Origin: Kibdelosporangium aridum
Lineage (GTDB): Bacteria > Actinomycetota > Actinomycetes > Mycobacteriales > Pseudonocardiaceae
Length of the DNA stretch: 64,000 bases
Reading direction: 5' to 3'
NCBI RefSeq assembly: GCF_900176515.1
Contig: NZ_FWXV01000004.1
Coordinates: forward strand, 620,001 to 684,000
Shown here: positions 8,838 through 16,851 of the stretch, piece by piece
Position numbering within the stretch: position 1 is the stretch's first letter
Layout: each line of letters starts with the position of its first letter
The notes under the pieces: generated by a model
The model's input: only the letters and a program-made list of their open reading frames with translations
What the model was told of the DNA's origin: nothing
The model's database searches: none
Position numbers and translations under genes: made by a program

Positions 8838-10888
8838 GGGCGGGGACTCGCCGTCAGTGTGACGGCCTGGCCCGCGGTCACACCGACCCGGGATATCGCG
8901 TCACTGCCGTAGATCTCGGCCTCGTCGGGTCCTTTTTGGTCTCCTTCGGTTGCCTCCCTCGTCTCGATCCCCGTGATGAAGAGGGATCCGTGATTCTTGG
9001 GCGTGTAGGTGACCGCGTTCGTGACACGGTTCCAGATCGCGTCTTGCGTGAGCTGCGCGAAATGTGCCGTGCGGTTCTCGACGTAGTTCGCCAACGTGGT
9101 CCAGTCGGTGTTCTTCAACGGAACCCGGTAGTACGAGCTGTATCCGGCGAGCACGGCGTCGATCCAGTCGAACGCGAGGCTCTTGCCGGTGGCGTACTGG
9201 TGGAGGTTGCCTTGGTGGAGTGTGTGGACGTACGCCGAGCCGCTCATCACGTGTCCTAACGCGACTTCGGCTTCACCTTTGACGATCGCGTCGTAAGTGT
9301 GCTCGCCGTATTCAGCGTTGTAGAGCGCTGTCTGTTCTTCAGGCGTGACCGCCTCGAAGGCGATGTTGGTCGGCCAGTCCGGCACTACGAACACGTTGGG
9401 TTGCAACGGGTGGTAGATGCCGCAGTTGGAACACGACGGCCGGTGTCCGGCGAACGACATGTTGCCCTGGACGTAGCGAACGCCGAGATCGCTTGCCGCC
9501 CTGAGCATTTCCTTGTTGGAGCCACCCAGTCCGTAGTCGGTCGGCGGATCCGGCGACAGCGGATCCGGGTTGTAGACGCCGAGACCGGAGTACTCCGGTG
9601 TCTTGAGGATGTTGTGCGGCACCTTCAGCCCGCCGATCGCCGCATCGTTGAGGTTACGGCGGATCTCGGTGTGACTGCGCTCGTAGGAGGTGTCGTTCAT
9701 CTGCGGGTGCGTGCTGGTGTGGTTGATCCACCGGAACTCGTCGGCCAAGCACTTGGTGTAGCTGCTCAACGTTTCGGCGGTGTCGTCACCACATCGCGCC
9801 CGCGCATGGAATTTGCTTGCGTTGTAAGGCAGGTTGAGCGTGAAGTCTTTCGCCAGCGGATGGTTCTGCCGCGCTTTCTTCTGCTGGTTGGCGACTTCGG
9901 CGGCCTCGGTGCCGGTCAGCCGGTAGACGTCCTGGGTGCCGTCCGCGCGCATGCGCAGCGTGCTGCTGAACCAGTCGTCCACGTCCACGCCGAACCAATA
10001 ACGTTGTTCGCCGACGAAGACGCCCTTCGTAGCCCAGCGGACCAGGCCCGGTCCGAGTAGCTTTGTCGACACGGCGTCCGGGCCGAGCGAGAACGTGACC
10101 GCGGCTCGTTCCCGGCCATCGGGCGCTTTGCTGATCACGCCGACGATGTCATCGCCGACCTTGAGCAGAGGCTCGGCCGTGCAGCCGAGTCTCGCCCGGT
10201 ACAGATAGGACTGTGTGATCGGGATCCTGGCGTCGTCCTTGAGATAGTCGAACATTCGGTTACCCGTGATGGACGCCATTTCAGGCTTGGTCCCGACGGC
10301 TCCTTCACGTACCGGACGCAGGCAGTAGTCCTCCGGGGTCTGTCCGGGGAACGTGTTGAGCGCGACCTGGCGAACCTGGAACTCGCGCTCGTAGTCCCAC
10401 AGTGCTTTCCATTGTGGAGCGTCGAACGCACTGTGATAGCTACCGTTGTTCGCATAGAGCAAGGCGTTGTTGGTCAACAGGATCGCGTTGTACCTGCCGA
10501 CGCCATCCGGTCGGACCAACCGGCCGGCGTCCAGCCGTTCGGTCCGAGCCAGCAACACGTCATACGGCGTGCCGATCCCGTCGAGGACTGATTTCCACGC
10601 GGCCAGGCCGAAATCCTCCGCGTCCGTCGCCACCACCAACTGCCGCAACGCGACGCGTGTGCCAGGTCCCGAGTCGATCGAGGCGGTGTCGACTGTTTTG
10701 GTCAGAACCGGGACTCGTTGTTTGCGTGGCAATGGCGGCTGTTCAGGCAGCACAGGATCTGCCGTGGTTGCTGTGCTCGTGGTCGGGCCGAGTCCCGACG
10801 GGCTGGACAACGTGACCGCTACCAGCCCGAGCGCGACAATGATCAGCAACGGAATGGGCAGATTTCGGCCCAGCCGGCGTGGATTCAT
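8834..10888 (-). CDS. Membrane-anchored PelA-like polysaccharide deacetylase, copy 1
   Basis: 684 aa. One N-terminal hydrophobic helix (residues ~12-28, signal anchor) is followed by a Pro/Thr-rich linker. Residues ~80-200 form a Rossmann/flavodoxin-like domain (LRQLVVATDAEDFG, YNAILLTNNALLYA). The C-terminal part is a CE4/CE18-like deacetylase: FGVDVDDWF supplies the metal-binding Asp pair and NHTSTHPQM the HxxxH. This Rossmann-plus-deacetylase order is that of the middle and C-terminal parts of PelA. It would remove acetyl groups from exported HexNAc polymer. It follows its paralogue by 4 nt and is coupled to pelF by ATGA. Confidence 0.75.
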   Translation of the reverse strand: MNPRRLGRNLPIPLLIIVALGLVAVTLSSPSGLGPTTSTATTADPVLPEQPPLPRKQRVPVLTKTVDTASIDSGPGTRVALRQLVVATDAEDFGLAAWKSVLDGIGTPYDVLLARTERLDAGRLVRPDGVGRYNAILLTNNALLYANNGSYHSAFDAPQWKALWDYEREFQVRQVALNTFPGQTPEDYCLRPVREGAVGTKPEMASITGNRMFDYLKDDARIPITQSYLYRARLGCTAEPLLKVGDDIVGVISKAPDGRERAAVTFSLGPDAVSTKLLGPGLVRWATKGVFVGEQRYWFGVDVDDWFSSTLRMRADGTQDVYRLTGTEAAEVANQQKKARQNHPLAKDFTLNLPYNASKFHARARCGDDTAETLSSYTKCLADEFRWINHTSTHPQMNDTSYERSHTEIRRNLNDAAIGGLKVPHNILKTPEYSGLGVYNPDPLSPDPPTDYGLGGSNKEMLRAASDLGVRYVQGNMSFAGHRPSCSNCGIYHPLQPNVFVVPDWPTNIAFEAVTPEEQTALYNAEYGEHTYDAIVKGEAEVALGHVMSGSAYVHTLHQGNLHQYATGKSLAFDWIDAVLAGYSSYYRVPLKNTDWTTLANYVENRTAHFAQLTQDAIWNRVTNAVTYTPKNHGSLFITGIETREATEGDQKGPDEAEIYGSDAISRVGVTAGQAVTLTASPRP

Positions 10889-10892
10889 CTGC

Positions 10893-12974
10893 TTACCTCG
10901 TCGGCTGCGCGAGCAGGATCTGGGAGCCGGGGCGGACGCTTGCCTGTGAGATCAGGTCCGCGCCGTACCGCTCGGATGGCACGGTCGCGAGGCTGGCCCC
11001 GGTGACGAACAGCGTTCCGGTCGTGTCGGCGTTGATCGTGACGATGTTGGTCAGCCGGTCCCACACCGCGTCCGGTCCGGCCTTGATCTCGTTGAAGTGC
11101 GCGGTGCGGGCTTTGGAGTAGGTCGCCAGCTTGCTCCAGTCCGGGCCCTTCAGCGGCACCTGGTAGAAGCTGTTGTACTGCCGGACGACTTCCTCGACCC
11201 AGTCGAAGATCAGGCTCTTGCCCGGCGCGTAGTGGTGTGCGTTGCCCTGGTGGAAGGTGTGCGCGTACACCGATCCGCTGAGCACGTGCGACAGACCGAC
11301 TTCGGCTTCCAGCGCGAGGATCTCGGGATAGGTCAGGTTCCGCGGGTGCGTCGGGAACTGGCCGTTCGGGCCGTAAAGGCTGTTGTACAGATAGGTCTGC
11401 TCGGCGGGCGTGGTGACCTGGTAGCCGATGTTCACCGGCCAGTCCGGCACGACCGACACCGCGGGCTCCAACGGGTGCGGGATCGCGCAGTTGAAACACG
11501 GCGGCTGATGGCCTTCGAAGGACATGTTGCCGTGCAAGTACTTCACGCCGAGGTCCTTCGCCGCCCGCAGCAGTTCCCGGTTGGACCCGGTCAGGCCGAA
11601 GTCCTTCAGCGGGCCGTTCGGGGCGGTCGAGTACACACCGAGTCCGGAGTAACCACCGGTCTTCAGGATCTCGGTGGGGACGACGAGCCCGGCGTCGCGG
11701 GCCACCGTGAGGTTGTCGCGGATCTCGGCGACGTTCTCGGCGTACGGGGTGAAGTCCATCGCCGGGTGGTGCATCGTGTGGTTGATCCACCGGAAGTTGT
11801 TGGCCTCGCACCGGGAAAAGCTGCTCAGCGGGTCAGGGGTGTTCATCGCGCTGCAGCGGGACGGTGCGGTGGGGATGAAGTTGCCGCCGTTGTACGGGAT
11901 GTTCAGGTTGAACTCGTCGGCCAGCGGATACCTGTCGCGCAGCGAGTTCTGCTGTGCGTGCGTGGCCGACGCCTCCGGGCCGGACAGCCGGAAGCCGGGG
12001 TTGGTCTCCAGGCGGCCGTCGGGGTACAGGTGCGCGGTGTAGTTGAACCAGTCGTCGACGTCCACGTTCAGCCAGTGCCGCTGCTCGCCGATGAAAACAC
12101 CGTTCGTGGCCCAGCGGAGCAGCCCGTAGCCCAGCAGGTCGGTGTGCACCTGGTATTCGCCGGAGGAGAACGTCAGCGCCGCACGCTCCCGCCCGTCGGC
12201 AGTCGTCGAAGTCACGCCCAGCACGTCGTTGCCCAAAGTCAGCAGCGCCTGCGCGGAACAGCCCGGCTGCAATCGTGAGCGGTAGGCGTAGGCCTCGGTG
12301 ATCGGAATTCGCGCCGAGGCCTTCAGATAGTCGAAGAACTGGGATCCGGCCTGGGTCAAAGCGGCCTGTACCGGTGTGCTGATCGGACCTTCGCTGCCTT
12401 CCCGCAGGCAGTAGTCCTCCGGAAATGTGCCGTATGAGGTGTACAAGGAGACCTGGCGGATCCCGTGTGTCCTTTCGTAGGACCACAGGACGGCCCATTC
12501 GGCCGGATCGAAGGCGCTGGTCCCTTCGCTGATCAGCGCGTTGTCGGTGAGCAGGACGGCGCTGTATTTCGCCGTTCCGTCATTGTTCACGAGCATGTTC
12601 GCCCGGAGGGTGGTGTTCTTGGCCAGTATCACGTCGTACGGCTGGCCGATCCGCTCCAGCGTGGACTTCCACGTCGGCAAGCCGAAATCAGTGGACGAAC
12701 TGGCGATGACCAGCACTCTCAGCGCGACCTTCGTGGTCGCGTTCGCCGCGGACGTGGATGGTGCCGCCGAGCTCATCGGCCCGTTGAGCACCGGCAGCTT
12801 GGGCGGCGGGGGCGACTGCTTCGGTCTGGCGACCGCTGCTCGGATCAGCGGATGTTCGTGCGCGTGCTCGACATGCCCGCCGCTCGGTACGGCACTGCTT
12901 GGCGGGGTGGCGACGGAACCGGTCACAGCGGCTGCTAACAGGACAGGTAATACCCGTGTCCTGATCCTTTTCAT
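10893..12974 (-). CDS. Secreted PelA-like polysaccharide deacetylase, copy 2 (first gene of minus operon)
   Basis: 693 aa and full-length similar to the downstream copy. It starts with a cleavable-looking signal peptide (MKRIRTRVLPVLLAAAVTGS), then a Pro-rich linker, a Rossmann-like domain (LRVLVIASSSTDFG) and a deacetylase domain with LNVDVDDWFNY and NHTMHHPAMD (HxxxH). Both metal-binding motifs are intact in both copies, so neither looks inactive. The copies differ in membrane attachment: this one appears secreted, the other anchored. GAGGGG upstream of the ATG serves as ribosome binding site. Transcription of the whole operon should start in the 12975-13627 region. Confidence 0.75.
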   Translation of the reverse strand: MKRIRTRVLPVLLAAAVTGSVATPPSSAVPSGGHVEHAHEHPLIRAAVARPKQSPPPPKLPVLNGPMSSAAPSTSAANATTKVALRVLVIASSSTDFGLPTWKSTLERIGQPYDVILAKNTTLRANMLVNNDGTAKYSAVLLTDNALISEGTSAFDPAEWAVLWSYERTHGIRQVSLYTSYGTFPEDYCLREGSEGPISTPVQAALTQAGSQFFDYLKASARIPITEAYAYRSRLQPGCSAQALLTLGNDVLGVTSTTADGRERAALTFSSGEYQVHTDLLGYGLLRWATNGVFIGEQRHWLNVDVDDWFNYTAHLYPDGRLETNPGFRLSGPEASATHAQQNSLRDRYPLADEFNLNIPYNGGNFIPTAPSRCSAMNTPDPLSSFSRCEANNFRWINHTMHHPAMDFTPYAENVAEIRDNLTVARDAGLVVPTEILKTGGYSGLGVYSTAPNGPLKDFGLTGSNRELLRAAKDLGVKYLHGNMSFEGHQPPCFNCAIPHPLEPAVSVVPDWPVNIGYQVTTPAEQTYLYNSLYGPNGQFPTHPRNLTYPEILALEAEVGLSHVLSGSVYAHTFHQGNAHHYAPGKSLIFDWVEEVVRQYNSFYQVPLKGPDWSKLATYSKARTAHFNEIKAGPDAVWDRLTNIVTINADTTGTLFVTGASLATVPSERYGADLISQASVRPGSQILLAQPTR

Positions 12975-13627
12975 GGACGGACCCCTCTAGTGGCGTTGTT
13001 ATTCGGGCATGGCGGCATGGCGGCATGGCGAGCGCGCCACTCGCGAAGCGATGAAGATTTATTCCCAATAAGTGGAACAAGGCGCGAAACGCTCAGCCGG
13101 GCATGAGCCTCCCAGTTGCAGGGCGGGCAGCTAATGATCGATAAAGGGCGCGACGGCACCTAGGGGTTCGTCGCCGGATGTCCGGTTGTTACATGCCACA
13201 ACGGCGAGTTTTCAGTCGATCATTGGCGATATCGGAATGCTTGAGAGTGCAACGATTTCTGACGGGCGGTTTTGCCGGGTCACAGCGCCCGGCTTGGGCC
13301 TTGTGGGCGCTTCGGTCTGCGGCCGGACGGCGGTTCGGTCACTCCGGAGGATGGTGCACCGGATATCTCTCGGCCGAACGGGTGACAATTGTGCCAACCG
13401 GCTGTTTTTATGCCCGAAAAAAGTCCTGATCACATTGATAGACCGGCAACTGGGAATGACGTTTGCCACCTGGCGCGAATATCGCCGAACCTTGCTCGGG
13501 ACGGGCGGGGGCTGCCTGGATGCCGGTGCGGTCTAAGTCGATCACCTGCCGGAGACCTGAATGATCAACTGCCCAGGTCGGGGGTGTCGGTGCGGGGATT
13601 GTCGGTGGGCCGTGATTCCATCGTGAC
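12975..13627. promoter_or_regulatory. 653-bp divergent intergenic region (polysaccharide operon / adnA)
   Basis: No convincing gene. Short frames exist on both strands (for example 13178-13536) but look like random translations. The region is visibly less GC-rich than its neighbours. It must hold the promoters of the minus operon and of adnA, but no clear -35/-10 pair stands out. The part nearest the deacetylase gene has three exact tandem copies of GGCATGGC. I saw no match to a c-di-GMP or c-di-AMP riboswitch. Confidence 0.5.
13006..13029. repeat. Three tandem copies of GGCATGGC
   Basis: The 8-mer repeats exactly at 13006-13013, 13014-13021 and 13022-13029, about 32 bp upstream of the minus-operon start codon, inside the probable 5' untranslated region. 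Copy number could vary by slippage. Confidence 0.8.
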
Positions 13628-16600
13628 GTGGTGACGAAGTCCGCGCCGCTCCTCGTCCGGGCTCCGCGCCATCCTCGCGCGGGTCTGAGCTGGGACGATG
13701 CGGCCACCCAGCTGCTCGAGGGTGGTGCAGGCGGTTTTTGTCGTGTGCTGGGTGGCCCCGGTACGGGCAAGACCACTTTGCTCGCGGAGCTCGCGGCCAA
13801 GCGCATCGCGGACGGCATCGATCCGGAGAACGTGCTGATTCTCACCGCAAGCAGGCGCGCGGCGACCGCCTTGCGCACGCATATCACCGGCCTGCTCACC
13901 GACGGCGGAATGCGAACAGCCCGCGAACCCCTCGTGCGGACGGTCCACTCGTATGCCTTCGCCGTGCTCAGGTTGCAGGCGTCATTGCGTGACGAGCCTG
14001 GGCCGAGGTTGCTGAGCGGGCCTGAGCAGGACGCGGTCGTGCGTGACCTGCTCGAGGGTGACTTGGAGAAAGGCGCGCCGAAGTGGCCGAAGCGCCTGCG
14101 GCCCGCGCTGGCCCTTCCGGGCTTCGCCGACGAGCTGCGTGACCTGTTGCTGCGTGCGGCCGAGCGCGGCGTGGGGCCGCGGGATCTCGCGGCGCTCGGG
14201 CGGCAGTACGGGCGGGACGAATGGGTCGCGGCAGGCCGGTTCGGTGTTCAGTACGAACAGGTCACCCTGCTCGCGGGCGCGGCCGACACCGGTGTGGCGC
14301 AAGCGAGCGGGCCCGCGCTGGACGCGGCCGAGCTGGTGGACAGCGCGTTGGTCGCGTTCGAAACCGACGCTGAATTGCTCGACCGGGAGCGTTTGCGGGT
14401 CCGTCACCTCTATGTCGACGACGCCCAGCACCTCGATCCGCTGCAGTACCAACTCGCGACCACGCTGGCCGAGGGGTCGGCCGAGTTCGTCCTCGCCGGT
14501 GACCCCGACCAGGCGATCTTCTCGTTCCGTGGCGCCGATCCACGGCTGCTTGCCGACGCGGATCCCAGTGGCCACAACACAATCGTTCTCACCACCGGCC
14601 ACCGGATGGCCACTCAGATCCGCGAGGCGGTCGGACGGGTAGCCGGCCGGTTGCCGGGATCCGGGCCGCAACGTCAGCTCCGCGAGGGCAAGGACGTGCC
14701 CCGCGATGGCAACGTGGCTTTGCGGCTGCACCCGTCCGCCGCTGCCGAGGCCAGCTGGGTCGCTGACCAGTTGCGACGAGCGCACTTGATCGACGAGGTG
14801 CCGTGGTCGGAGATGGCCGTGGTCGTCCGGTCCGCGACACGGTCGATCCCTGTGCTGTACCGGGCGTTGGCTGCGGCCGGTGTGCCGGTCGCGATCCCGA
14901 CCGATGAGGTGCCGTTGGCGCAACAGCCTGCGGTACGGCCGTTCCTCGCGTTGCTCGAGTGTGCCGCTGACCGTTCGGCGTTGGACGCGGACGTGGCCGC
15001 GATGCTGCTGTCCTCGCCACTTGGCGGTGCGGATCCGATGGCGTTGCGGCGACTCAGGCGAGGGCTGCGGCGGCTGGAGATGGCCGCGGGCGGGGACCGT
15101 TCCAGCGACGAGTTGCTAGTCGAGGCGCTCGACACGCACGACACGCTCGCCGCGTTGGACGACGCCGAAGCCGCGCCGCTGCGTCGCGTGGCCGCGTTGC
15201 TCGCCGGAGCGCGTAAGGCGATCGCCAACGGCGCGGGTGTCGAGCAAGTGCTGTGGGAGATATGGCAGGGCAGCGGTCTGGAGCGTCGTTGGGTCGCGCA
15301 GGCCGAACGCGGCGGAACCGCTGGTGCACAAGCGGATCGTGACCTCGACGCGATCGTCGGCCTGTTCCACGCGGCGGCGAAGTACGCCGACCGGTTGCCC
15401 GGTGCCGGTGTCGCCCGGTTCGCGGATTACCTGACGGCGCAACAGATCGCGGGCGACAGCCTCGCCCAGAAGGCGCCGATTGGCGAGTCCGTCGCGTTGC
15501 TCACCGCGCACGCTGCGGCAGGGCGCGAGTGGACTGTCGTCGCCGTACCCGGCGTACAGGAGGGCGCGTGGCCAGACCTACGGCTGCGCGGATCTTTGCT
15601 GGGCGTCGAACAGATGGTGGACGTGCTGAACGGCGCGGACCCGTATGAATACGTGTCAATGACCGCGCCTTTGCTGGCCGAGGAACGCCGGTTGTTCATG
15701 GTCGCCGCGAGCCGCGCACGGTGGCGGCTGTTGGTCAGCGCGATTCGTGGGGAAGAGGAACAGCCGTCCCGATTCCTGGGCGAACTGGCCGAATTCGAGG
15801 ACGAGGAACTCGCCTTCGTCTCGCTGTCCGGGACAAGGTCGCTCGTACTGGCTGATCTTGTCGGCGAGTTGCGCAAGGTGGTCTGTGACGGCGAGGAGCC
15901 CGCGCCACGCCGCCGCCGTGCCGCGCAGCAACTGGCCAGGCTCGCCGAGGCCGGGGTGCCGGGCGCACACCCGGATTCCTGGTACGGCCTGGCCGAGCTG
16001 TCCAGCGCCGCCGCGCTGCGGGAGAAGACCGAGACCGTCAAGGTCTCACCGTCCACAGTGGACGTTCTGGCCAAGTGCCCGCTGCGTTGGGTGGTCGAAC
16101 GACACGGCGGCCAGGACCCCGTCGAACTGCACGTGATCACCGGGACGCTGGTGCACGCCCTCGCGCAGGCCGCCGCGGAGGGCGCGAACGAGAGGGAACT
16201 GCGTACCCAGCTCGACGAGGCCTGGAAACAGGTCGACGCGGGCGCGCCCTGGTACTCCAAGCGGGAACGGCAACGCGTGCACGGGATGCTCGACACGTTC
16301 CTGAGCTGGCTGACCGGCAGCCGTTCCCAGCTCACCCAGGTCGCGATCGAGGAGGACGTCACCGTGGACCTGCCGCAGGAGGACGACGGGCCGCTGATCC
16401 GGCTGCGTGGCCGCGTCGACCGCCTGGAAGCCGACGCGGACAAGCGCCCGGTCGTGATCGACATCAAGAGCGGCAAGACACCGGTGAGCAAGGACGACGC
16501 CGCACAACACCCGCAGCTCGCGGTGTACCAGCTCGCCGCGGCGTATGGCGCGTTCGTCAAGCTCGGCCTGGACACCTCACCCGGTGGTGCGCGCCTGGTG

Positions 16601-16816
16601 TTCGTGGCGAAAAAAGACCGGAAGACCGGCGCGGCGGAGCGCGTCCAGGACCCGGTCGAGGGGGAAGCTGTTCAGGAGTGGCTGTCGGTTGTCCGCAAGG
16701 CAGCGGCCGACAGCATCGGTCCGGACTACGACGCCAGGGAGAACCCCGACTGCCCCCGCTGCCCAGCCAAGACCAGTTGCCCGTTGCACCCGGCCGGACG
16801 GCAGGTGACGGAGTAA
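13628..16816 (+). CDS. adnA: AdnA-like UvrD-family helicase-nuclease subunit
   Basis: 1062 aa. An N-terminal SF1A motor (GGPGTGKTTLLAEL Walker A; Walker B reads YVDDAQHLDPLQ rather than the usual DExQ; AGDPDQAIFSFRGAD motif III). The C-terminal RecB-like nuclease domain has VIDIKSGKTP. Four cysteines, one in AKCPLRWVVE and three in CPRCPAKTSCPLH, form the iron-sulfur staple typical of AddB/AdnA-type nucleases. AdnAB resects double-strand breaks in mycobacteria and relatives. The adnB-like gene follows after 35 bp. Start is GTG 13628 or GTG 13631. The atypical Walker B fits the family pattern in which one motor of the pair is degenerate. Confidence 0.82.
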   Translation: MVTKSAPLLVRAPRHPRAGLSWDDAATQLLEGGAGGFCRVLGGPGTGKTTLLAELAAKRIADGIDPENVLILTASRRAATALRTHITGLLTDGGMRTAREPLVRTVHSYAFAVLRLQASLRDEPGPRLLSGPEQDAVVRDLLEGDLEKGAPKWPKRLRPALALPGFADELRDLLLRAAERGVGPRDLAALGRQYGRDEWVAAGRFGVQYEQVTLLAGAADTGVAQASGPALDAAELVDSALVAFETDAELLDRERLRVRHLYVDDAQHLDPLQYQLATTLAEGSAEFVLAGDPDQAIFSFRGADPRLLADADPSGHNTIVLTTGHRMATQIREAVGRVAGRLPGSGPQRQLREGKDVPRDGNVALRLHPSAAAEASWVADQLRRAHLIDEVPWSEMAVVVRSATRSIPVLYRALAAAGVPVAIPTDEVPLAQQPAVRPFLALLECAADRSALDADVAAMLLSSPLGGADPMALRRLRRGLRRLEMAAGGDRSSDELLVEALDTHDTLAALDDAEAAPLRRVAALLAGARKAIANGAGVEQVLWEIWQGSGLERRWVAQAERGGTAGAQADRDLDAIVGLFHAAAKYADRLPGAGVARFADYLTAQQIAGDSLAQKAPIGESVALLTAHAAAGREWTVVAVPGVQEGAWPDLRLRGSLLGVEQMVDVLNGADPYEYVSMTAPLLAEERRLFMVAASRARWRLLVSAIRGEEEQPSRFLGELAEFEDEELAFVSLSGTRSLVLADLVGELRKVVCDGEEPAPRRRRAAQQLARLAEAGVPGAHPDSWYGLAELSSAAALREKTETVKVSPSTVDVLAKCPLRWVVERHGGQDPVELHVITGTLVHALAQAAAEGANERELRTQLDEAWKQVDAGAPWYSKRERQRVHGMLDTFLSWLTGSRSQLTQVAIEEDVTVDLPQEDDGPLIRLRGRVDRLEADADKRPVVIDIKSGKTPVSKDDAAQHPQLAVYQLAAAYGAFVKLGLDTSPGGARLVFVAKKDRKTGAAERVQDPVEGEAVQEWLSVVRKAAADSIGPDYDARENPDCPRCPAKTSCPLHPAGRQVTE

Positions 16817-16851
16817 TGAATGGACGTTTGCCGATGTAGGGTCGGGTCGCT

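Noticed and set aside
11097..12278. 393-codon plus-strand frame opposite the deacetylase gene
   Set aside because: Valine/glutamine/arginine-rich shadow frame, no motif; the minus-strand protein has signal peptide and metal-binding motifs.
12975..13180. c-di-GMP or c-di-AMP riboswitch in the leader of the Pel-like operon
   Set aside because: Looked for because pel systems are often c-di-GMP controlled; no core motifs of either class were recognisable by eye.
13178..13536. Short frames on both strands in the 653-bp gap
   Set aside because: No ribosome binding site, no domain and mutually overlapping; treated as non-coding control region.
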